A stretch of 64,000 nucleotides of DNA, from assembly GCA_037127315.1 (NCBI GenBank), contig JBBBDQ010001456.1, positions 1,110,001-1,174,000 on the forward strand, in the 5' to 3' direction. Shown here piece by piece: positions 21,077 through 32,209 of this stretch. The stretch is from Ascarosepion bandense (taxonomy: Eukaryota > Mollusca > Cephalopoda > Sepiida > Sepiidae). Both the position numbers and the translations under genes were made by a program. Under the pieces are notes generated by a model. That model searched no databases. It was not told the DNA's origin and worked only from the letters and a program-made list of their open reading frames with translations. How positions within the stretch are numbered: position 1 is the first letter of the stretch; each line of letters starts with the position of its first letter.

Positions 21077-22345
21077 TGAGGAGCGAGAGGACAATAAAAC
21101 AACAGGAATCATTGAGCCAGAAAATGACACTTGACATTGTATTTAAATCATAGTTAGCATAGTTTGGCCTAAGGATGAAAGAAATCATCAGAGAATCCAA
21201 TATAAACCTGGAACGAATCCACGAATCACTCATTTCAGAAAGCCCTCCATGGAAAATCATCCAACCAACAGTATTACTAAATTTCACCAAATTCTCTAAA
21301 TCAAAGACCAACCCTACTGATTTCTACGAAGAACTGAACAAGATTGTCGATAGTTTCCCTTCCTATAAACATGTATACACAGATGGATCGAAAGAAGGTG
21401 AGAAATGTGGATGCTGTGCCCTAGTAGATAATGTCACACAAAAAAGACGTCTACCTGATGGAGCATCAATTTTTAGTGGTGAAGCCACAGCTGTTGAGCT
21501 GGCACTTGATCTAATCACTGACAATGTAAGTGATAGCTTCGTTATATTCTCTGATTCACTCTCTGTACTATTGTCCATCCACAACAAGAATCTTAATAAC
21601 CCGATTATCATTAAACTTTTAAATTGATTAAACGTGATGAACAAAACCAAGAATATTGTCTATTGTTGGATCCCCAGCCACATTGGCATTTGTGGTAACA
21701 CGAAAGCAGACATGGCTGCAAAGGAGTCTGAGAGAGGATATCTTCAATACGAAGGTCACATTCACAGATCAAAGGCCTACAATAAAAAGATATGTTCAAC
21801 TCAAATGGCAAAAATGTTGTTTGACCTGTCAGAACAACAAACGCTTCCAAATTAAACCAAATTTGGGAGAGTGGAGAGGTGCATTAAGGAAATCCAGAAA
21901 GGAAGAGGTAATACTGGCTCGAATTAGGATAGGACACACCTTTTTTACCCACTCCTGGCTGTTAAGAGGAGTAGATCTGCCCAAATGCTCTAAATGCCAG
22001 ATGAATAATAGCATAAGACATATACTAATTGATTGTACAGACCTGACAAAAATTTGTCAACAGTTTTATAAAGTACAGAACTTAAGATCTTTATTTGAAA
22101 ACATCAACATTGACAAAATACTAGCCTTCCTTCAGAAAATTGACATATTTAATAAAATTTAATTTTATTATATAGCTTCAACATAGACATATAAACTATA
22201 ACATTTCCTCCTAGCTTTGGGTAAAATAGCATGCTGTGTTCCAAATAAGCCTGTTTCCAGGGAATAACTTTCATCTAAAATAAAAATACGCTTCCGGCCT
22301 TAAATGACCCTTTAGATGTTGATAGGCCGTTAAACAGGAACAAAC
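21077..22345 (+). mobile_element. I-type LINE, 5'-truncated, with RNase H and zinc finger
   Basis: The 3' part of ORF2 of an RNase H-bearing LINE. RNase H: HVYTDGSKEGEKCGCCALVD, GEATAVELALDLI, FSDSLSVLLSI and, after a stop, YCWIPSHIGICGNTKADMAA. It is followed by RIGHTFFTHSWLLRG and the C-terminal zinc-finger-like CSKCQMNNSIRHILIDC. The 3' UTR ends CCGGCCTTAAATGACC, GATAGGCCGTTAAAC and a CAAA-rich tail, a common end for this class. Upstream RT is absent. G2 sits directly against its left edge. Confidence 0.85.
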
Positions 22346-23359
22346 AAACAAACTTGATTTTTTTCTTAAATGTCTTATTTAAATGTAAAGGTTTGTTGTG
22401 ATAGTTATCTCAATCCTCATATTTTCAATCCAACAAGGAAAACTAAAATTTTTTACAGAAGTACAAAAATTAATATTGGAGCATAGGAATGTGCCATATA
22501 TTATTTATAACCATGTAAGGAGTTTAAATAGTTCTGAAATCATCTCAGTTAACAGAAAGTAGTTTAATACCCAGTATCTGAAATATCACATCTTTTTTCG
22601 TCTACCATAACCAATAAACAAAGATGAAAAAAATATTTTCTGATATATCTGCTCCTTCCAGAAATTGCATATTGTTCTAAAAGGTATGAGAACATTTACA
22701 GACCCTGTAAAACTTTGAGTCATAGATAATGCACCTTGATATAAGATTCAGATTAAAACTCCATGACTGTTCTGAGAATTGCCTTGATGACACAATCTTA
22801 CTATTATTAGCTTCATGTTGTTATAGGCCATATTTTCAATAACAGACATAACAAGGTGAGTGTCAGTTCTAGGAAACTTAGATGACACTAATAACATAAA
22901 GGCTATAAGCCAAAATTGGGTGTTTCATGTCTTCTTGTATAACCTAAAATACATATGCTCACACTTAGAAATGTTTATACCACTGTATTGACACAACTTG
23001 TAAAGATTGTAAAAAAAAAATGTAAACTATCTATGGCCTTTGTCAGGAAGAAAAGAACTATCCAGTTCTTTCAAAAAGAATATCAACACTTCTTCAAATC
23101 AAACATCAGATGATACAACTTCTGTGTCTATGTGGATTGCCAATACCTTTTTGTTTTCTGGCAATTCATTTAGTTCATACCAAATGCTCATATAATTTTT
23201 TCCACTCTCATAATTTTTTCATTTAGAAGTCTGGAAATCTGTGATACTGGAATAAGTTTATTAAACTTTGATATCTTTTCTACAATAATAAATCATAACC
23301 AAATTTGCTAGAATCTTAGACTTCCTGTCATAATATTTAGGATTAGGTAAAGTTAGTTG
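22346..23359. other. Intron 3 stretch without recognised features
   Basis: AT-rich intron sequence between the LINE tail and SINE copy 3; no open frame, inverted repeat or family motif seen. Confidence 0.5.
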
Positions 23360-23657
23360 GATGTTCGTTGTGGTTTAATTTACATCGGTTCAGAATGAGG
23401 AATCAGAGAGCCGAGTTCAAATTCCAGTTGAATTTGTTCCATTCACTTATATGGAAGTAACGTAGGGAAAATTATTAAGCCATCTTTTCTCCTTCTAGCT
23501 ATGGATTGAATAACCGGACAGATTGGGTTCTATAACCCTGGTTGGCAACCAGTCTACCACAGGAAGAAATGGTAACCTACTGCAGGAAAATCTTGTGTCT
23601 CATCAGTTATGGATCAAAAGAGACATGATCATCCAAGCATGTATTACTTAACTGACT
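23360..23657 (+). repeat. tRNA-derived SINE copy 3 (old, diverged)
   Basis: About 300 bp starting GATGTTCGTTGTGG, with GAGTTCAAATTCC at the B box (one change), GACAGATTGGGTTCTATAAC in the body and a CTTAACTGACT end. Flanks AAAGTTAG and AAATTTAG may be a target duplication with one change. It is more diverged than copies 2 and 4. Confidence 0.88.
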
Positions 23658-23893
23658 AAAATTTAGATCAAAATCCAGGCTATAAAAAGAAAGAGACAAA
23701 TATCTATCTTTGAAGAAGAGCATTTTAATATTTTTAATGTTCAGATATACTTAGGATATGGAATATTTTGTCTTATTATTATAATAAGACAAAATAAATT
23801 TTTTTACAGAAGTATTATGATCTATGCCATACATAGAGAAAACAAATTACCTGAAGATATTTTATTTTAGATTTTTTTCTGTTTCAATTTCAG

Positions 23894-24034
23894 GTGGAGA
23901 AGACAGGTCATGCAGTTATAATATTGTTGAGAAATATGACCCACGAAAAGATGTATGGATGTTTGGACCAAGTTTAAAACGAAGAAGAGCAGGAGCTGGT
24001 GTCACAGTTTGTGATGGAAAGATTTTTGTGGCAG
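23894..24034 (+). CDS. Kelch-like gene, coding exon 4: kelch blade
   Basis: 47 codons, residues 380-426 plus one base. The acceptor is TTTCAATTTCAG ending at 23893 and the donor GTAAAA at 24035. The exon restores GGEDRSCSYN and carries VEKYDPRKDVWMFGPSL, RRAGAGV and KIFVAG-G. It starts and ends in phase 1, each time inside the Gly-Gly doublet, so it is one exchangeable kelch blade. The donor is weaker than the others (A, not G, at intron +5). Confidence 0.93.
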
Positions 24035-24701
24035 GTAAAAATCAGATGTGTGTATAACAAATACAGAGTAAAAAAAGCAAAATAGAAATGTAGCACACAA
24101 CTTTTCTTTAACACATTTCCAGAAAATGTTTTCATGGCATTTCAATATTCATTCAACACAAGGTAATATCTTAACTCCCTTTTTTATTGAAATCTGGATG
24201 AAAGGTTACAGCTATCCAAGCAAATTTCAGTTAAATATATTATTAAATTTGTGGAAAAAAAGTTAAGCTTTCTTTCAATTACAAGACTGCAATAGAATTT
24301 TAGCAATTGTATTTTGTTAACTGATAATATAATCTTTAATATGACTTCTTTCTTCAGACAGCAGAAAAATGACATTTGGTGAATTATTATTTCTTAATGT
24401 CATACTTTCTACGTAACTAATCAGCATTAAATTCAGTTTTAAAAATTTGCAATGTCAACACTTCCACTTAATTTCACTCTCATTTTTATTCATAAATCTA
24501 AATTATTTACATTACATATACACAAAAATATTTAAATTCTTATTATAATGTAATACAGTGCTTAGCATCAAATAAGTATTGTTCTATTTGCTAAGTTACA
24601 GATAACTGAAATCTCTAGCTTCAATTCCTACAAGTAGATGCAGTTATTTCTGATCAACAGTCTTATGCTGAATAGTAATTTTTAAATAATTCATTTTAGA
24701 T
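24035..24701 (+). other. Start of intron 4 without recognised features
   Basis: AT-rich sequence after the exon 4 donor; nothing recognised before the satellite block. Confidence 0.5.
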
Positions 24702-25405
24702 TTTATTTTTGAAATGAGTTTGACAAAAAAAAAGATCTGACAGCATGTTCAACATAACATTTTCAAAAGCTATCCAAGTGCTGACAGTAATCACCTTCCA
24801 ATCATATACAAATTCAAACTAAAATTTTATCTTTGAAATAAGTTTGACAAAAAAAAAAGATCTGATAGAAAACTCAAGATTATCCAAGTGCTGACAGGAG
24901 GGGTAATCACCTTGCAGTCATATAAAAATTAAAACTAAAATCTTATTTTTAAAATAAGTTTGACAAAAGAAAAGATCTGATAAAATGCTCAACATGACAT
25001 TGCAAAAGTTATCCAAGTGCTGACAGTAGGAGTAATCACCTTCCAGTCAATTAGAAATTTAAACTAAAATTTTATTTTTGAAATACATTTGACGAAAATA
25101 AAATCTGATAGAATGCTAAAAGTAACATTGTAAGGGCTATCCAAGTGCTGACAGTAGGAATAATGACTTTCCAGTCATGTAGAAATTCAAACTAAAATGT
25201 TATCTTTGAAATAAGTTTGATGATAAAAAGGTCTGATAAAATACTTAGCATCACTATACAAAGTGCTGACAATAGGAGTAATCACCTTCCAGTCATTTAA
25301 AAATTCAAACTAAAATTTTAATTTTGAAATAAGTTTGACGAAAAAAAGATCTGATAGAATATTTAAAATATAGAGTATTCCACTCATATAGAAATTCAAA
25401 ATAAA
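24702..25405. repeat. Tandem satellite, about six units of 115-130 bp
   Basis: Units begin near 24702, 24817, 24931, 25061, 25188 and 25307. Each runs AAACTAAAATTTTATTTTTG, AAATAAGTTTGAC(A/G)AAAA, GATCTGATA, then CCAAGTGCTGACAGTAGGAG, TAATCACCTTCCAGTCAT. The last unit is partial. The spacing varies by small indels, so the array is old. Confidence 0.9.
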
Positions 25406-25429
25406 ATTACAAGACTAAAGCAGCCCCTA

Positions 25430-26195
25430 AATTACAATAGGACAGACTCCAGGATGACTCAGCTTGCAAAGAAATGTATACTGACAATGTTAAAAGCAAA
25501 TATAATAACTTCAGTTGGACCAGAAATTTAAAATAGAACAAATTGTGAGAAACTCTAGTAGCATTGGGAAGCAACATCATCCCAAAGAAAGAGAAACCAG
25601 AAAAAAAAGAAGTGGATAACAGAAAATGATGTCAAAGAGACAGCAAGCCAAAGAATGGTAAATAATATAAAACATTAAGCACAAACATTAGAAATAAATG
25701 CAGGCAAACAGGAAAAAGTTGAACATTGTGCAGAGATAGAAAGAGTGATTATCATATACAGCAAGTATGCATGAATGAATAAAAGGAAGAACAAAAGACA
25801 TGCTCCTCAACTGCAGGCATAAAATATTAGGAGAGAACACTCATAAATGTAAATATTCCAAAGAAAAACGACCTACAATAATATAGACCTGAAGTATTAA
25901 AGTTCGAGGTAAGATCAACACTGGCTAAGGTGAACAAGAAGAAAGAAGCTGGATTAGATGTGATTGTAATAGAGATTCTATCAGCCTTAGACGATTTCAA
26001 TATTGATAAGATTATTAAATTAAATAGATAACAGTGGTGATATATCAGAAGACCTTAGATCTATCTTCTTTGGCTGCCTAAGAAGCCACGTGTAAATGAG
26101 TTTCATCTGACAATCAGCTCAAGGAGCCACATACATAATTGAGTAAAATAGACAAGTGTATGTTGTGAACTCAACAATGCTGACTATTTTCAAGA
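25430..26195 (+). mobile_element. RTE-like LINE relic (reverse transcriptase fragment)
   Basis: Broken frames read LAKVNKKKEAGLDVIVIEIL, SALDDFNIDKII, then NSGDISEDL, LPKKPRVNEFHLTI and SSRSHI. Together these match the K-AAG-DGI ... L-DFGIDKI ... NSGDIPEDL ... PKKP--NEC-L-RTISL series of RTE-type reverse transcriptases as I know them. Numerous stops and shifts; endonuclease and RT core with catalytic residues are not found. Confidence 0.65.
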
Positions 26196-26199
26196 AGAA

Positions 26200-27149
26200 A
26201 CCAATGATTCTGCTCAAATGAGCTGAAAGTCTATCAATTCAATTCATAAAATTTTAAAAATATTTGTATTAACCAATCAGTGACATTATCAAACACCATT
26301 CAAGCTTTCAAAAAGCAAATGACATTATCATCATTTGCTAAAAGACTTTTGGAGGATCACAACCAAAAAAGGATTAACAATCTTTTTCCTCCTAAAAATC
26401 AAAATTAAAAATTGGGAAATATATTTATTAACCAATAAAAGTTTGGAGTTTAGTAAGTCTATTTTTTAACCTACTGTGATCCAATGTTTTTCTTATAGTG
26501 TAACGTAAATTAATAAGTTTTCAGTATAATTTGACCAGGGGATGTAAATAATACTTAATACTTAAATATTCACAAACTCAAATTACTTATTGGGTATTAA
26601 TTTCATTCTTGTAAATTATTTCTTGTTTTTAAAGTATTTTCATAAAACAGTTTGCACAGTTTATCTTACAAAAAATACCAGAGCAAAATATATAAGCAAA
26701 GCATAATTATAGCAGCAGTATAAATATTATTGGTTGACAGCTTGTGCACATAATATAACATAAATCGTGAATTCTCACATTAAGATCTCACATACACTTT
26801 TCATCCTATACTAACACAATTTGTTTCTTTTGTGTTGTTAAAAGAAAAAAACAAAACATATCTCATATGAATTTTGAAAATAAATATTATTTTTATACTC
26901 ATGAACTGGGCTATAACTGAACTGAAGCTTTATTCAACTTAGAATGAAGTGTGTCCTATTGGACTTGTTGAAATACCGAATGCATATAAGGTGGTGATAA
27001 TCTATACAACATTCTTCCCTGCAGTTATTTGTCGAGAACAAAGTCATTTCACTAACCTGCAGGTCTTCTGTGGATGTTATGGTGGTTCGTAGTTGACAAC
27101 CACCTCTGACATTGACTTGTCTGAGCTTGTTGTCCTGGATTTGTCTTGC
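26200..27149. other. Intron 4 stretch without recognised features
   Basis: AT-rich. Two similar blocks, AATATTTGTATTAACCAATC near 26261 and AATATATTTATTAACCAATA near 26417, are the only structure I notice. Part of the right end could belong to the neighbouring gypsy relic. Confidence 0.4.
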
Positions 27150-30100
27150 CTACCTGGCTTTGAAGTATAAACATTCAAATTGAAGTGTTTATGTATTCTT
27201 CAATTTGAAAGCCACTCTGCATCTGAATTTGAAATAACAGTGTCCATTTCAGAGTGGACTCATTTTTAGGTGCTAATTCCTTGTCAAAACTAAAGTATGT
27301 TGGTCCATTTGTTCTGGTAGCGATTCCATGTCTGATTTCTTTGGAGGATTTACTCTTGCAGGGGCCAAATCTTTCAACAACACAGTATCTCATCTATGGT
27401 CTATGTGCTAATGCAGGTTTGGCTGTATTAATTTGACTTTGGTTACTAGTGGGTTATTTTTACTGTGTCATACATGGTGTTTCAGAAGGACTGTACCAGG
27501 TTGTGACAGCCATGAGGAGAGTGAGGTTCCTCATAAAGTTTTACGTTGTGATGGTCAAAACCTTTCATGTGGTGTTGCATTCGTTATGGGCTCAAATAGC
27601 ATTTAAAGATTCTGGGAGGAAGTTTTCCCAGTCAGTGATCCAGTACATTTGATTTCTGAAAAATGTAATGGTATTATTGGGTCTTCCATGCAAAAATTGC
27701 CCAAGTTGTTCTGACATGAACAATTTTCCTCAGTCTGAACAGATATATGCTAGGACTTCAAAAAGCACAGACATTGCCAAGTTTGCAGATCTATCTGGGC
27801 AAGGATATGTGAATGGGAATTGTGAATATTCATTGATTATAGTAAGCAGGTATTGCTTTCTGGTTTTCAATTTTAGGGGACCTTTGAAATTCACTTTTAG
27901 CCTTTTGATAGGGTTGAGTGACTTTTATAAGGACTCTTGGTGTTGGCTTCTAAAATCATGGCTTGTGTTCAGCACTGATTTGGTAGAATGTTATAATAAT
28001 CATGATCTTCTCAACAGAGTAAAGCAAATTCTGGCTTTGTACTACTTGTGTCATTCTAGTTATGCCTGAGTAACATAGTTCATTATATAGGTTTGAAGAT
28101 CATTAGAACATGGCATAGAACTCTTGATAATGTATCTACTGCAGCATTTTCTTTGCCAGGATGGTATATAACATTGAAGGAAAAATGAGAATTCCATCAT
28201 GCTTTTTTTTATTTTTAATTTTACTTTTTTGGCTTAGAATTAAACATAAATACAACAGATTTTGGCAAATTATGAATGTGAAATGACACCCAATTAGGTA
28301 TTGCCTCTATGATGATATTGGCTTTTGTTTTTGATAGCCAAGTGTTGCTGTTTAGACAGCAACAGGGTCTTTGAAAAATGCAACAGGGAGACCATTTTGC
28401 CTCAGTGATGCATCAATGGCACTATCAGATGTCTCTGTTTCCATGAAAAGTGGGGTTTCAGGGTCTATAGGGACTATTGCAGCATCTGTTATGTTATTTT
28501 TTGGAATATCTTAATAGCAGTGGGAGATAGGGGAGAAAACTATTAGCTTGTACCAATGGATGTATCTTCTGAAAAAAAGAAATCCACCATGAGTAATGTG
28601 CAAACATGCCCATAGCTCACTGAAGTGTTTACATATTGTCAGTCACTGGCAGCTTGAGCAGTGGTTCTAATTGCTCAGTGTCTGACTTCATATTCCCACA
28701 GTGTATCTTAATAGATTGAGTGTTCTCACCTCAAAGAAACATTTGTCATAATTTAATGTAAGGTTGTATTTGTTAACAGCTGCCATGAACTGTTTATGGT
28801 TTTGATCATGGTCTAACCGGTTTAGTCCACAGACTGTTATATTATCTATGTAGGCAAATGTGTCTTTCAGTTTTTTTGTGCTATTGTCAGTAATTCTTTA
28901 AAAACTTGACATGCCATTAGTCACACCAAATAGAATCTGTTGAAAATGAAACAAATGACCATTTACTTGAAGTCTTATATAGGATCAATCCCCTGGCTTG
29001 ATTTCTACTTGGTGGTATGCACTCCAGGGATCCAAAGTACTATAAACATGATATTTGGCAATTTCACTCACCATCTTGTCAATGCGAGTCAATGAATCTG
29101 TTGGGAGTAGTCTATTAATAATCTCTTTTTCTGGTTCTCAGAAGAAGTAACGGTGCCCTTCACAGAGACTTGCTTTATTTAATAACTCCCTCCCCCAAGC
29201 ATTCTCTTTACTTTGGTTTTAATAAATTGTTTGCTATCATGTGAGTACCATCTAGGTTTTACAGATATGGGTTTGCTGTCTGGCTTTAGGTTCTTAAAAA
29301 GTGACAAGTACTGAACACTGATTGCTGCTAGTTCACAAATTTTTTAAGGTTGGTCTTTCAAAAAGGATTATGATACTAGAATGCCAACATAGGAATTTGT
29401 GCCTTAGTATCATGCTGCAACAGATTCTTCATTACTGATAGTTTTGTGTGAATGTAAAAATTATATTTTAGCTGAAGTTTGACAATAACCAAGGCAATAC
29501 CCAATTACTTAAGCATGCAAAGAAACATTTGCCATAGTTATTTTGTTGGAGCAAGGAATGATCTGCCACCTATGAGCTTTCACCACATTTGAATCTGTAT
29601 AGCTCATAGAAGTATTGGTGACAATAAAGGTGTCCTCAGGTAAATTGTTAATGTAAATTTTTAGTATGGTTTTCTAAAGGGAGTCTGGAGAGACAGCAGT
29701 TATGTTGGAATGGGTGAAGATTGATGTAACTTAGAAAAATCTCCAAGTTTCTCACATTTGCAATACCTGGTGTTTCTAGCTGGACAAGAATATCAGGGCA
29801 GGGAGTTCACAGAAGAAGCATTTTTGTTGAGACTGCCATGACTTGTTTCTCAGCAGTAGAACTTTGGTCACAAGAAAACATTGAAGAAAAAAATGAAGTG
29901 TCAGGAGAACTGTAATACTCCTGAAATGAACCAATGGTAAGTAAGAAGAAAATGGACTGTCTGGGCGACTTTTAAATTCTCTCTCATAGGCAGTTTTTAA
30001 TGTCATTATTTTCTTTTCAAAGAGTCTTTGCCTCACTTGATCATTTCAAAGGCTGTTTATAAAGGCATCCATCATATGTTCATTCCGAGCTTCTTTAGCA

Positions 30101-30330
30101 TTCACTTCTTTAAAATTACAATCTTTGCTTCATGTTCTCAATTCACTTCGGTAGAACTTGAGTAATTCCCCACCTTCCTGTTTTCAAATGTCAAGTAGGT
30201 GTTGAGTGAAAACCTCATTTTTAGGCTTGACATAAATTGCATGCAGCAGGTTTATGGCTTTCTCGTAAGAAATGGAATCTGAAATTATCATTCGGCTAAT
30301 CATTATTATGGCATCTGCCAGTAACTATCA
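27150..30330 (-). mobile_element. Ty3/gypsy retrotransposon relic G5, minus strand
   Basis: Read on the minus strand from 30330 down. Gag pieces are AINLLHAIYVKPKNEVFTQH, EARNEHMMDAFINSL and QVRQRLFEKKIMTLKTAYE. RT (about 29110-28780) has AKYHVYSTLDPWSAYHQVEI, FGVTNGMSSF and FAYIDNITVCGLNRLDHDQ, the Y-x-D-N variant of the active site. RNase H (about 28520-28340) contains DASLRQNGLPVAFF. The integrase C-terminus (about 27660-27290) reads NATPHERF, GTSLSSWL, PGTVLLKHHV and HSKNNPLV. No LTR pair was found and every gene is broken. Small plus-strand open frames at 27254-28069 are antisense shadows. Confidence 0.8.
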
Positions 30331-30480
30331 AACATAAAAGTCTATATTAGTTTTAAACATTATCTGACTGACTCTTAAAATTGCAGTTGAAGTATATAGA
30401 CCCTACACATTTTAGTACACAATCATTTAATATAACTAATTTAAATTAGAGTTTTGTAATTTGCTTGAAGCATTGTGTAT

Positions 30481-30840
30481 ATTAGGTGTATGGGTAGGTT
30501 TTGAAGGCTATCACAATGCTGGAATGCCAAATCCTACCATCGATCAATGCACACATATATAAACCATAAACACACACACACACACATACATACATGTTCT
30601 AACACACTTACAGGCACACACTACAATTAATGACAACAGTAGCAGCGAAAGATGACCATTTGTTGAAAAGCACAGACCATAAGCAGACGAGAAATCAAGC
30701 TCTCCTATCATTCTGAAGATGAGACTATGATCTCGAAATATTAATGATTAATAAATAGGTAATACCCAACACCTTCTTTACCTTCCTTTATTTTACTAAA
30801 CACATTGTGATAGCCTTCAAAACCTACTCATACACCTAAT
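30481..30840. mobile_element. 360 bp inverted-repeat element (MITE-like)
   Basis: The terminal inverted repeats are 38 bp with one mismatch: the left end starts ATTAGGTGTATGGGTAGG and ends CTATCACAATG; the right end is its complement finishing CATACACCTAAT. The interior has CA repeats and no coding capacity. The class of transposon that would move it is not evident. Confidence 0.75.
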
Positions 30841-31471
30841 TTAAATTATTTTTAATGAAGAGTCCTGTTTTCTTCAGTTGTTACTGTAATTATTATGTAT
30901 AGGTCAAAATCATTATGGATTGTGATTTATTCAAAATCATTATGGATTGTGATTTATTCAATGTTATGTTTTGAATGCATTAACACATAATGCTTAACAT
31001 AATACTGCATTTGTATTCTGTACTTGCTTATTAAGTTTGGAACAGTAATATTGCATGGAATTTGGTTGTCTGTGATAATTGGAAACCAACATTTAGCTAA
31101 ACTAGCTGATCCACATTTTTCTCTTGGATTTTTTTTCAAGAGAATAATTGTATTCCTGTATTTTGATTCCACCAGCAGGATTTGCAACCATAAATACATA
31201 GCTTTATGAAATGTTAATTGTATTTTATTTTTTGTCTGTCTGTCTTATGCAACCTGTTTCTATCTTTTAAGGATTTTAAGTTTTCTTCTTTTTCCATCTC
31301 ATCTTTTATCTCATGTTTATTTACAGTTTTCAGCTCATTTTGTTACCTGAGAAACACATTTACTTAAATAGGCCAGCCATTCATGCATTTGTCTTATGAT
31401 ACTACAAAATACTGTATATGTAGTGTTAAGAAAGTATTATATGTGTGATATGTTAATGGTGCTTTATCATT
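30841..31471. other. Intron 4 stretch; one short duplication only
   Basis: Unremarkable AT-rich sequence, apart from a tandem duplication of TCAAAATCATTATGGATTGT plus seven bases at 30904-30958. Confidence 0.55.
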
Positions 31472-31519
31472 TTTAGTGGATTGGTAAATAGGATTGTATA
31501 TGTTAAGTAGAAGAGATGT

Positions 31520-31775
31520 TGTTATGGTGAAACACACCTATTCTATAGTGAATAGACTCTCCCACATAATTTAAGTAAGAGTAGTAAAAGGAACGAGTGT
31601 CAGTCGATGTTGGGTGATAGTAATCGACAGTCAAATACAAAAGTAGTCAGCGACCTGGCAAGATTACACTGTGTAATATATATTATATCAAGTTCCTAAC
31701 GTTTTGTACATTGAACCTATTAGGATCGACTTTAGCACAAATACTAGCCTCCACTGCAAAAATAACTCCACAACA
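31520..31775 (+). repeat. 5' LTR of G3
   Basis: Starts TGTTATGGTGAAACACACC, ends CTCCACAACA; followed by ATTTTGGCGATGAAGAT leader units at 31776 and about 31850. Confidence 0.93.
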
Positions 31776-32209
31776 ATTTTGGCGATGAAGATATCAAACT
31801 CACGTGGAGAAGATAAAAAGAATTTTTTTTCCACTCTCCAAAAGACAATTTTGGCGATGAAGATATCTATCATAAATTTGCATATGTAGAAGAAGTTAGG
31901 GAAACCAACGTTAATGAAGATAAAGAAAATCACAAGGTCAGTGATGGGATGAAAAATACAATTTATTGGCAAATTTGTTACAAATGTGATGTTAAATAAA
32001 AAAAAGGAAAAAAGCTAGACTATTTGTAATAGAAAATACCACGAACTTACTTGGTACGAATTGGATAACAGAATTCCAATTATGGGATTTACTGATAAAT
32101 TCTTTCTGTTACAAGGTAGAAAGTTTAAACACCTAAGCCCAAAATTTAATAAAGAAACTTGAGGAAACATTTCCTACTGTTTTTTCTCCAGATTTGGGAA
32201 CGTGTACCA

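Noticed and set aside
24702..25405. CRISPR-like repeat array
   Set aside because: Contiguous head-to-tail units of 115-130 bp without unique spacers, in a eukaryotic intron: a satellite.
27254..28069. Plus-strand frames of 60-133 codons
   Set aside because: They lie antisense to recognisable minus-strand gypsy integrase sequence (HERF, SKNNPLV motifs).
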